From contig NC_090448.1 in assembly GCF_031143425.1 (NCBI RefSeq), forward strand, positions 335,680,177-335,744,176: a stretch of 64,000 nucleotides of DNA, in the 5' to 3' direction. This document shows positions 24,508 to 33,600 of this stretch, piece by piece. Positions within the stretch are counted from its first letter, which is position 1; each line of letters begins with the position of its first letter. The translations under genes and the position numbers were made by a program. The stretch is from Pleurodeles waltl. Lineage: Eukaryota > Chordata > Amphibia > Caudata > Salamandridae. A model generated the notes under the pieces. That model had not been told where the DNA came from and made no database searches. It was given only the letters and a program-made list of their open reading frames with translations.

Positions 24508-24605
24508 TAAGGAATCTGCAACTAGATAGTTTCTCTACCAGATATGGCATTACCGAAGGTAGATAACTTGTCCATCTGAGACATCTAGTTGCAGATTCCA
24601 CTTTA
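24508..24605. repeat. DIRS internal complementary region (copy D4)
   Basis: Arm 24511-24544 (GGAATCTGCAACTAGAT...) and arm 24572-24599 (CATCTGAGACATCTAGTTGC...) pair around a loop that contains TTACCGAAGGTA. Each half is complementary to the outer end of a terminal repeat, which is the defining property of a DIRS ICR. Confidence 0.65.
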
Positions 24606-24896
24606 GAACAGATACCCAAGCAATACCATCCCCAGAGGAGGGCCTGCAAAATAAGATCACACCAGAAAGTCCTGCAGGACAGAACAGGCAAAGTGTCTAT
24701 ACCTACAGGCCTGACTGTCCAGGCAGCAGTGTTTGGTAAACATGTGCAGAGATGCCCACACCGCCGCCTGACAGATGCCCAGGATCAGAACTCCATGTGC
24801 TAATGCAGTGGTTGCAGCTTTAGCTCTAGTAGAATGAGCATGCAAGCCCTCAGGAGGTTGTTTCTTAGCCAATGCGCACATTTTAATGCAGAGTAT
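24606..24896 (-). pseudogene. DIRS tyrosine recombinase C-terminus (copy D4)
   Basis: About 74 open codons (24657-24881). LAKKQPPEGLHAHSTRAKAA includes the catalytic His and Arg of HxxR. ASLHMFTKHCCLDSQ should hold the catalytic Tyr, but the position corresponding to KHYCLD reads KHCCLD, so the nucleophile is Cys. It ends CSVLQDFLV as in D5. The rest of the gene is cut off at 24896 by L5. Confidence 0.8.
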
Positions 24897-27800
24897 AGTA
24901 AGCTGGCTCTGTATATACTATATCAAAGTAAGGTATACTGTGCACAGAGGCCATTCGACCCCCAGAGGCTTTATAGAGGCTAAAACACATAACACTACTG
25001 GTCTTTTTTTGTGGTAGTGTGTTTGAGCGGTTAGGCTTATCAGAGGCTAAGCATTCGTTGTACACAGACAGTCAAGAAATGAGGCACACGGAATGACGAA
25101 CTCCAGGCCAATGTTTTATGTATCAAAAATATATTTTGTTACTTTATTTCTAGAACCAAAAGGATCTTTGTTGCAGGTAAGTACAGATTCAAGAATGTTA
25201 TCAATTTCAAGCATCTAACACACTTTGTTTAGAATTTACAGGTAAAACAGTTTAAAGTAAGTAACACCTTTCAATTTAAAAAGTAGACACTGCAATTTCT
25301 CATAGAAAGCAGTGCAGTCCTAGGGGAGGAAAAGTAACAACACAATTTGCATGTAAATACTTGACTTACGATCCCAGTCTTCGGGGGTTAAGGTATGCAA
25401 AGGGCAAAGTTTAGGAAGACACCAAGAGTGCACTTCCAGCAACAAGGGCCTGCCAGGTGCAGAGGTCAATGTTGGTGTTGGGCACCCTATGGAACCCTAT
25501 GGAGACTGGGGGGCACTTAGGAAGAAATAGCTTGCAGGTAAGACTTGAGGGCACAGACCTGGGGGGGGGGGGGTTTAGTTCAGCACCGGGGTGGGGTAAG
25601 TGGGGTAAGCGGGGGTGGAGTGGGGCCACTGGTCAGCACCAAACACACACCCTCAGTGGCACAGGGGTGACCAGGTGCAGGGTGCAAAGACAGCATTGGG
25701 CACCCAGTGCTTTTCAATGAGGGAACCCTGGTGGTCACAAAGATGCAGCAGGCGTGGTCCAGGCAGTAGGCTGAAAAAAACGAACGGCTGGACAGGTAAG
25801 TAGAGCGCCCAATGGATGTTGCTGGACCGTCGGTTGGGTTCCCCATGTCTAGGGGGCTGCAGGTGCAGGAGTACCTTTAGGCATCGGGAAATCTTCACCG
25901 GATCTGGTCGCAGTCGGGGGTCCCTCTGGATTTAGGCTGCAAGCATCGTCACGTTGATCAGGAGTGGTCGACCCAGGGTGGACTTGAGGTTGGAATCGCC
26001 TGGGGACCTTCTCTGGACTGGTGGGTCGCCTGGACACAGGCCGTGGACGTCAGGTGCAGAGTGGGCAGGAATTGTGGATCCGGGGCAGTTCTGGAGTCCT
26101 TTTTGAAGCTTTCTTTGTGGACTGTGCCACTGTTCTCGGGAGATCTTGGTCCTTGGGTAGGCAGGCAGTCCTCTGGGGACTTGTAGAGGTCACTGGTCCT
26201 GCAGGGCGAGTCGTCTTCTTGTAGCAGGAGTCTTGAAGCTGCAAGCAGGTAGGGATGGGGTTAAGTCCGTTATCTGGAGTCTTCTCTGCTGATGCAGCTC
26301 TTCAGTCCTTCTTTTGCGGTTGCCAGGAATCTGAAGAACAAAGTTAAGGGGGTGCCCCTAAATACTAGATTTAAGGGCATTACAGGGGTCAGTAGCAAAT
26401 GGCTACTGTCTCCGAGGGTAGCTACACCTTTCCTGTGCTAACTCCCTTTGGGGGGGGGGTGCACATTCCTAACCCTATTGACTATCCTCCTCAAACAATA
26501 TGGATGATTCTGCAAAGAGGGAGGTCGGGGGGGGGGCATCTCAGCTCAACCCTAGGGGCGGACCCAGCTGAGGTGGTCACTCCTCCTCGTGTTTCCTAAT
26601 TTTCCCACCGGACCTGCCGCCAAAAGTGAGGATTGGTCCGGGGTGGGCATCTCCACTAGCTGGAGAGCCCTGGGGCTGTGCAACAAAAACCAGCAGCCTT
26701 TAAGGCTCACTGCCAAGTTTTGCAGTTCCTACAGGGGGAGGTGTGAAGCACCTCCACCCGAGCAGGCTTTAGCCCTCATGACTTTGGCGGTCTTGAAGCC
26801 ACAGGTGCCAGAAGACCGCCATATTACGAGTACTGAAGGATTTCCACCACAATTGGGTGGAAATCCTCCAGTAGTCATGCTGGCAGTCGGAGGTGCAGGA
26901 GAGGTTTCACCACTGGCCCGCCTGCCAAACGGACTCTGCCAGACGTTTTACTACCTTACTACCTGTACTACGGTCTGGCGGTGTCATGATGGCGGGGCGC
27001 TGCCGGCAGTGGAAGCGCCTGTTGCCGTTCTCTGCTGGACGACCTCCTCACCAGACAAGGTAAGTCGATCGTCCAACAGGGGAGGGGTGTGGGAGGTGTT
27101 GTTGGTGCATGTGTGAGTGGGTGTTTGTCTGCATGTGAGAATGTAAGTGTGTATGGGTGTGTGTACACGTGTATGTAAATGTTGGTGAATGAGTATGCGG
27201 AGTGCGTGTGGGTTTTTGCGCGTGTGTATGCAGGGAGCAGGGTGGAGGGAGGGGGATGCTGGTATGGAAGGAGGTGGGGGAGGGGGGTGCTGGTATGGAG
27301 GGGGTAGAGGAGGAGATCGTATGGAAGGGGGCAGGGTGCTGTTCTGGAAGCGGGTGGGGGAGGGGGTGCTGGTGTGGAAAGGGGGTGGCGGAATGGGGGT
27401 GGTGGTATGGAAGGGGGAGCTGGGGGGTATTGAAATTGCAACGGGTTGCTGAGGGAGTCATCTGCCAGTGACAGGAAAGAACTTTCCTGTCACCGGTAGC
27501 CTTCCCGCTAGGGTTTTCATGGCAGTGCTAATGCAGCGGAAACCCTGGTACAAAGCATACTCATGATACCCCCCCGGTGGTCTTCAGTGGACCGCCGGCC
27601 CGGCTCTCCAACCGTCCTGGCGGTAAAAGTGGGGATCTGGAGGTTTGGCAGTTCACCATTGTGGCCCTGGTGGTCTTAATGAGGGCCTTTGTTCCTAACC
27701 ACAGAGAGCACAAAGGCTCTCACCCCCATGGGGTCAGAAACTTGTCTGTTAGTTGCAGGCTGGCACAGACCGGTCAGCCTCACACTAGAGGGTTGGATGA

Positions 27801-27915
27801 AATACAGGGGGCATCTTTGAGATACTCTGTGTGCATTTTTCAATAACTCAAACACCTTCATCAGTGTGGGTTTATTGAGCTGAGAAGTTTTATACCAAAC
27901 TTCCCAGTCTTCAGA
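24897..27915 (-). mobile_element. L-family element (L5, second subfamily), 5'-truncated
   Basis: Minus-strand copy inserted in D4's recombinase. The 3' end reads TAGTAAGCTGGCTCTG (expected TGTAGGAAGCTGG). The interior follows L9 in reverse: the AGGCTTATCAGAGG block near 25037, the CCTAAATACTAGATTTAGGGG-like block near 26357, the GCCGCCAAAAGTG block near 26608, and the hairpin GAAGTTTTATACCAAACTTC near 27884. The 5' end is missing. A separate GC-rich element (26767-27683) interrupts it. Runs of 13 G (25561-25573) and 10 G (26450-26459) are present. No coding domain. Confidence 0.7.
26767..27683. mobile_element. GC-rich MITE-like insertion inside L5
   Basis: On both sides the L5 sequence is interrupted at matching points of L9 (near 52985 in L9 coordinates). 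The ends are inverted: left GCCCTCATGACTTTGGCGGT, right (reverse complement) GCCCTCATTAAGACCACC. Inside are several GGCGGTC/GACCGCC palindromes, a (TG)n-rich stretch (27090-27230) and a G-rich stretch (27235-27430). The long proline-rich ORFs here are composition artefacts. A Harbinger-like non-autonomous element is possible but unproven. Confidence 0.5.
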
Positions 27916-28850
27916 AACCACAAGACACCAGGGACTTTTTTTTATTTCAGTTACACACAAGGGAAGCGACCGCTAGGCAAGGGTCGCTCTCCTGGGGGCA
28001 AATTTATTTTAGGCCATTTCTGGCCTTGGGGACAGACTGGCCTATTTTAATTAGGCCGATCTGCCCAAAAGGGGGGCACAAACCACTAGGCACCAGGGAT
28101 TTTTACTTTTTTTTTTCTCCTTCTTTTTAACAGATGGGTAGCGACCCCTTAGGCAAGGGTCGCTCCCCTGGTGGGCAATTTTATTTTAGGCCATTTCTGC
28201 CCACCTTAGTGGCAGATCTGCCTATTTTTCTTAAGCCAATCTGCCCTCAAGAGGGCCATAAACTAATAAGCACAAGGGATTATTTGTTTTTGCGCCAATT
28301 TCACACAAGCAAAGCGACCCCTTGGGCAGGGGGCGCTCCCCTGGGGTGCACATTTATTTTAGGCCATTTCTGTCCCCCTTGGGGGTAGATTGGCCTATTA
28401 TTGACAGAAACCACTAAGCACCAGGAATTTATTATTATTTTTTGTTTTTGTTTTTTTACAGATGGGGATCGACCCCTTAGGCAAGGGTCGCTCCCCGGGG
28501 GGCAAATTTATTTTATGCCATTTCTGCCCCCCTTGGGGGAGATCGGCCTATTTCTATTAGACTGGCCTATTTTTGGAAGGCCCATCTGCCCTCAAGGGGC
28601 AGAAAGCCCAGCAGAGACCAGGGAAGATTTTTTTCAAATAAAGATGGTGGGGGTATGGCCATACCACCACCCCAAATAAATGGGGACAAAGTTGTTCTGC
28701 CCAACGGTGGGCAGATGGGGTAATTACCCCGATCCACACCCTGTTTGGGAGGGGGGGGGGGGGGGGCAGAAAGCCTACTAGATGCCAGGGAATTAAAAAA
28801 TAATAATAAATAGTGGGGTGGTGGCTACCAACCAGTATGAGCATGGTTAT
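27916..28850. repeat. Palindrome-rich tandem repeat, units of about 155-175 bp
   Basis: Units start at the GCGACC(C/G)CTTAGGCAAGG motif near 27966, 28141, 28314 and 28469, so spacing is about 175, 173 and 155 bp. Each unit carries AGCGACCC...GGGTCGCT, CCCCTTGGGG and AGGCCGATCTGCC palindromes, then 'ACCACTAGGCACCAGGGA' and a T-rich tract. The last part (28620-28850) is divergent and contains 16 G at 28751-28766. No coding content. Confidence 0.75.
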
Positions 28851-29150
28851 GTTCCCACCTCAACTAAAGGGGACAACCGTCTTTTAGCTCTCCCCAGCAC
28901 ACTAAAAGATCTTATCCTAATGGCAAGCAAGAAAACATCTGATTATTTTGGGGTCTGATTTTACATTTGGGCCATGAGAGCTTGTCTAACTTTCAAAATC
29001 GCCCCACTTGGAATGGCGAGGGCTGCACTTTTTGGACTTTGGGACCCTTCCATGTAGAAAAATCTACGAGACCTAGACACATCTGAAAACTAAACATCTG
29101 GGTGAGTCCAGGGTGGTGTGCTTCACATACACCCCACACCATTTTCTTAC
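28851..29150. repeat. Non-coding repeat interrupted by L6
   Basis: Sequence with no ORF that continues at 31331-31371 after L6 (ATTTTCTTAC ... CCTACCCAACCCACAATGC). The 31340-31371 part is inverted relative to 37086-37110 on the other side of D5 (both carry TTGAGGTTTG on one strand or the other). Confidence 0.5.
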
Positions 29151-31330
29151 TGTAGGAAGTTGGGGGTTCCCCTTTGAGGTTGATAGAGGCAAAATTAGAT
29201 AATACTAATGCTCTATTGTGTGGTAGTGTGGTCGAGCAGTAGGCTTATCAGAGGGTAGTATTAAGCATGTATTCTACACTCACAAGCAATAAATGAGAAC
29301 TCACACTCAAAGACTTGACTCCAGGCCAATAGGTTTTTATAAAAAATATTATTTTCTTAATTGTTTTTTAGAACCACAAGATTCAGAATTAAATACTTGA
29401 AGTTCATCAATTGTAAGGTACTTGGCATAGGTAAGTATGGAACTTTGAAGTAAAACAGTAAGGTACACAGTTTTGGCAAAAATGGCAATAACATATTTTA
29501 AAAGTAAACACAGAGCAAAAATCAACAGTTTCTGGGGGAGGTAAGTACAAGTTAGTTTAGAGGGTAAGTAAAGCACTTCCAAGTTCAGTCTCAGGGCCAT
29601 AGGTAGCCCACCGTTCAGGGTTCAAGTTAACCTCAAACACCAAGCACCAGCAACACAGGGCAGGCCAGTTGCATAGGTCAAAGTAGGGCCCAAATAACAG
29701 GCGCCTATGGAGACTAGGTGTGCTCCGGTTCCAGTCTGCTAGCAGGTGAATACCTGCGTCCTTGGGAAGCAGAGCAGGGGGTTTTGTAGAGCCCTTGGGG
29801 GGGGGGGTCACAAACAGGCACACAAAATCTACCCTCAGCAGCACAGGGTGGCTGGGTGCGGTGTGCAAAGTAGGTGTTGGGTTTAGTCTTGGTTTAATTG
29901 AAGGGACCCGGGGGTCACTCCGGCGATACAGGCAGGGCACAGGGGGCTTCTCAGACAGGCCACCAACAGGGCAACGATGAGGGCTGCCTGCTGATCACTC
30001 CTGCAACAGTAGCTGGTTTCTCTCAGGCCTGGGGGCTGCGGATGCAGTGCTTCTTCCAGACGTCGGGTTCTTTGTTACCGGGCAGGGGGAGCCTCTGGAT
30101 TCTCTCTGCAGGCATCGCCGTGGGGGTGCAGGGAGGTCGTCTCAGGGTGTCCACATCGGGGGAGTCGCCTTGGGGTCCTCGCTGCAGTGTTGGTTTCTCT
30201 GGACACAAGCCGGGAGGCGTCGGGTGCAGAGAGTTGGGGACTCACGCTTTCAGAGTGAGGCTGGAGTCCCTTTAAAATTGGTTTCTTCTTTGTAGATTAG
30301 ACAGAGCTGCTGTCCACAGGAGTTTCTTGGTACTTTGAGTTGCAGGGCAGCCCTCTGAGTTGGCAGAGGTCGGTGGTCCCGCTGGATGCTTTGCTGTTGC
30401 AGGTTCTATGAATCTGGAGACAGGCCGCTAGGGCTGGGGCCAAGTCAGTTGTTGTGTCAGTCGTCTCTGCTGGGCTTTCAGGTCAGCAGTCCTCCTCCTT
30501 CTTTAGGTCATCAGGAAATCTGTTTTCCTGGGTTCAGGGTCGCCCCTAAATACTAAATGTAGGGGTGTGTTTAGGGCTGAAGGGCAGTAGTCAATGGCTA
30601 CTGTCCGTGAGGGTCTCCACACCCTCCTTGTGCCTCCTCCCTGTGGGGAGGGGGGCACAACCCTAATCCTATTGGGTGGGGGGGGAATCCTCCAAAGCAA
30701 GATGGAGGATTTCCTAAGGCAGGGGTCACCTCAGGACACCTTAGGGGCTGTCCTGGCTGGAGGGTGACGACTCCTTGTTTTTTTCTCATTATCTCCCCCG
30801 GACTTGCCGCCAAAAGTGGGGGCTGTGTCCGGGGGGCAGGCATCTCCACACTGTAGGGGCATAGTGCTCATGCAGCTATGCCCTCACCTGTGGTATAGTG
30901 CACCCTACCTTAGGGCTGTAAGGCCTGTTAGAGGGGTGACTTACCTATACCACAGGCAGTGGGTTGCAGGCATGGCACCATGAGGGGAGGGCCATGTCAA
31001 CTTAGTCATTTTCTCCCCACCAGCACACAAAAGCTGTGAGGCAGTGTGTGCATGTGCTGAGTGAGTGATCCCCAGGGTGGCATAATACATGCTGCAGGCC
31101 TTAGAGACCTTCCCTGGCCACAGGGCCCTTGGTACCAGGGGTACCATTTACAAGGGACTTATCTGTGTGCCAGGGCTGTGTCAATTGTGGAGACAAAGGT
31201 ACAGTTTTAGGGAAAGAACACTGGTGCTGGGGCCTGGTTAGCAGGGTCCCAGTACACTTTCAATCATAACTAGCATCAACAAAAGGCAAAAAGTTAGGGG
31301 TTATCATGTCAACAGTGGCATTTTCCAACA
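29151..31330 (-). mobile_element. Complete L-family element (L6, second subfamily)
   Basis: Ends TGTAGGAAGT (29151) and TTTTCCAACA (31330), so the minus strand begins TGTTGG and ends TTCCTACA. Flanks CTTAC and CCTAC look like a 5-bp target duplication with one mismatch, and the host repeat continues on the other side. The interior matches L9 and L5: AGGCTTATCAGAGG near 29243, GGACTTGCCGCCAAAAGTG near 30800, GTGACTTACCTATACCACAGG near 30939. The hairpin segment is deleted near 30855. The TG...CA form, short inverted ends and 5-bp duplication support a solo LTR. No coding domain. Confidence 0.75.
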
Positions 31331-31371
31331 CCTACCCAACCCACAATGCTCTACAAACCTCAAACTGTGCG

Positions 31372-31471
31372 GAATCCACAGGTAGCTAGTGTATCCACCA
31401 GAAAAAGCATTACCGAAGGTAAGTAACTTGTTCTTCTGATGGATACAACTACCTGTGGATTCCTCACCTTA
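31372..31471. repeat. DIRS internal complementary region (copy D5)
   Basis: Arm 31374-31402 (contains CCACAGGTAG and GTATCCACCAGAA) pairs with arm 31434-31463 (TTCTGATGGATAC and CTACCTGTGG). The loop contains TTACCGAAGGTAA. The right half is identical to the reverse complement of the element's 5' end. At about 100 bp it is the clearest hairpin in the window. Confidence 0.75.
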
Positions 31472-31521
31472 TGAATAGAGTCCCAAAGCCGTACTGCACT
31501 CGGTGGTGGGTGCCCGCCTGA

Positions 31522-31963
31522 TTACACCAAGAAATCTTGCAATACTGAGCAAGCAAAATGACCGTCCCTCCTCACCTCAGAATCCAAACAGTAATGTTTT
31601 GCGAAGGTATGGAGGGATGCCCAAGTTGCCGCCTTACAAATGTCCACTAATGGAACTCCTCTCGCCAGGGCCGAAGTGGCCAACTTAGCCCTAGTAGAAT
31701 GGGCCCTGATACCCTCAGGGGGAACTTTCTTCGCCAAAGAGTAACAAACTTTTATACACAGGATGACCCACCTGGAGATTGTCCGTTTCTGGACCACTCT
31801 GCCCTTCCGCTGTCAAACATACACTACGAACAGCTGATCATCCAGACAAAAGTCTTTTGTCCTCTCCAGGTAGAAACTCAGAGCCCTCTTAGGGTCCAAC
31901 CGATGGAGCCTCTCTTCATCCTTAGAGGGGTGGGGAGGAGGGGAGGACGAGGGAAGGGTAATA
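31522..31963 (-). pseudogene. DIRS tyrosine recombinase, C-terminal half (copy D5)
   Basis: Downstream half of YR after the MITE. LDDQLFVVYV is followed by a TGA near 31813, then VQKRTISRW and LAKKVPPEGIRAHSTRAKLA, whose His and Arg are the second and third catalytic residues. ASLHTFAKHYCLDSEV contains the nucleophilic Tyr (about 31585-31590). It ends CSVLQDFLV at 31522. The 91 codons from 31797 to 31522 are open. The enzyme would recombine the circular cDNA into the genome; here it is split from its N-terminus. Confidence 0.85.
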
Positions 31964-31971
31964 GTCTGACC

Positions 31972-32189
31972 CAGTGGTTCCCAACCTCTGGGCCGGGGAC
32001 CCCTGGGGGTCTGCGAACCCTCCTCAGGGGGTCCGTGGCTGCTTAAAAAATTTAATAATATTAGGTCCCAGCTATCAGTAATGACTCCTTGGGGGGTCCC
32101 TGTGTTCCAATAATGATTCAGTGGGGGTCCCCGGGCTCCAGTATTGATAAAATGGGGGTCCACAGAAGTCAAAAGGTTGGGAACCACTG
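31972..32189. mobile_element. hAT-type MITE inserted in the D5 recombinase
   Basis: 218 bp with terminal inverted repeats CAGTGGTTCCCAACC (left) and GGTTGGGAACCACTG (right). It is flanked by 8-bp direct repeats GTCTGACC (31964-31971) and GTCTGAGC (32190-32197), one mismatch. The 8-bp duplication and the CAGTGGTTC...CAACC terminus are typical of hAT (Charlie-like) non-autonomous elements. The inside is rich in GGGGGTCC motifs and has no ORF of its own, although D5's reading frame runs into it. Confidence 0.9.
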
Positions 32190-32990
32190 GTCTGAGCCAT
32201 ATGAAAAGGAGTGACAACTTTTGGCAGAAAAGCTGCCCTGGTTTTCAACACCACTTTATAAGGGAAAAACATGGTAAATGGTGGTTTAACAGAAAGGGCT
32301 TGAAGTTCCCCAACCCTTCTAGCAGAAGTAATCGCAATCAAGAAAACAGTCTTTAGGACTAGGTATCTGAACGAGCATGAATGCATAGGCTCGAAAGGCG
32401 AACCCATCAGAAATGTCAGTACCAGATTCAGGTCCCACTGAGGCATGTGAAAGGGCGTGGGAGGAAACTTATTAACTAAGCCCTTAATGAACCTATTTAC
32501 AATTGGAGATTTGAATAAAGACGGCTGGTCCGGAAGGCTAAGAAAAAAAGACAGAGCCGCTAAATAGCCCTTAACTGTAGCTACCGGACAGCCTTTCTTT
32601 GCTAAATCAAGAGCAAACAAAAGAACATCTGAAAGGTGGGCCTTTAAGGGATCTTTTTGATTCTCTCCGCACCAAACCACAAATTTTGCCCACCTACCGG
32701 CATAAATGGATTTAGTGGTGTGTCGCCTGGACGATAGAATAACATCCACTACATCTGGTGGGAGAGAAAAGGAACTCAGGTTGCCCCGTTCAATCTCCAG
32801 GCATGAATGTGCAGTCTCTGGAGGTGGGGGTGTAGAACCTGCCCCTGCTACCGTGAGAGGAGGTCTGCCCTGAGTGGGAGATGGAGCGGAGGGCACTGAG
32901 AGAGTTGAAGAAGGTCTGTGTACCACACCCCTCTCGGCCAGTCCGGTGCCACCAAGATGACTTGGGCCTGGTCTTGACGAACCTTCCTCA
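32190..32990 (-). pseudogene. DIRS tyrosine recombinase, N-terminal half (copy D5)
   Basis: Open on the minus strand. LPPDVVDVILSSRRHTTKSI and YAGRWAKFVVWCGEN (about 32680-32765) form the start of the DNA-binding domain. LPDQPSLFKSPIVNRFIKGL, MPQWDLNLVLTFLMGSPFEP and LKTVFLIAITSARRVGELQA follow; the first catalytic Arg lies in ARRV (about 32313-32325). PKVVTPFHMAQT precedes the MITE. About 200 codons show no stop. The upstream linker to the methyltransferase domain is frame-shifted relative to other copies. Confidence 0.85.
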
Positions 32991-33600
32991 GAACCCGAGG
33001 AATCAAGGGTATGGGGGGGAAACGCGTAAAGCAACTGGCCGCTCCAGGATATCTGAAACACGTCCCCCAACGCTCCTAGCATCGGATATTGGAGGCTGCA
33101 GAACAACGGACAGTGCGCGTTCTCCCGAGTGGCGAATAGATCCACCTGAGGCGAACCCCACATCCCGAAGATGTAGAGGACCAGGTCCGGATGGAGACAC
33201 CACTCGTGATCTACTGAGTAGTGACGACTGAGACCGTCCGCACGTACATTCAGAACTCCGGCCAAATGATTTGCTATTAAGCTAATCTGATGGTCCTGAA
33301 CCCAGGACCAGAGTCGCAGAGCTTCTCTGCAGAGAAGGTACGACCCTACCCGTCCCTGCTTGTTTATGTACCACATCGCGGTAGTGTTGTCCGTCAGGAC
33401 CTGAACTGACTGAACGTGAAGGGAAGGGAGGAAGGCCTTGAGCGCCAAACGTATTGCCCGCAATTCCAACAGATTGATGTGCAACATCTGTTCCGCTGGA
33501 GACCAATAACCCTTGATCTCCAGGTCCCCCAGATGAGCTCCCCACCCTAGAGTGGAAGCATCTGATACCACTGTGGCCACGGGAGGTGGTAGTGAAAACG
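32991..33600 (-). pseudogene. DIRS RNase H and Dam-like methyltransferase domains (copy D5)
   Basis: RNase H is complete: VVSDASTLGWGAHLG (about 33535-33570), LLELRAIRLALKAF, VLTDNTTAMWYINKQ and VRADGLSR, giving the D-E-D-D catalytic set. Then WGSPQVDLFATRENAHCPLF (about 33100-33165) and DVFQISWSGQLLYAFPP (about 33015-33065) resemble the phage-type Dam N6-adenine methyltransferase domain described in DIRS pol. The canonical NPPY catalytic motif is not visible; AFPP occupies its place. Both domains sit in one 655-codon ORF (32075-34042) with YR. Confidence 0.8.

Noticed and set aside
26968..27461. Long proline- and histidine-rich ORFs on the minus strand
   Set aside because: They arise from the TG- and G-rich low-complexity tract read antisense; two frames are open for the same reason and no domain is present.
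28740..28770. G homopolymers (also at 20493, 25561, 26450, 34520 and 40770) as regulatory quadruplexes
   Set aside because: They occur in unrelated repeats with variable length, so replication slippage or base-calling is a sufficient explanation.
31410..31432. Splice donor (AAG|GTAAGTAAC) in ICR loops
   Set aside because: The match is good, but it is explained by the mini-palindrome TTACC...GGTAA, and no matching acceptor or exon is evident.
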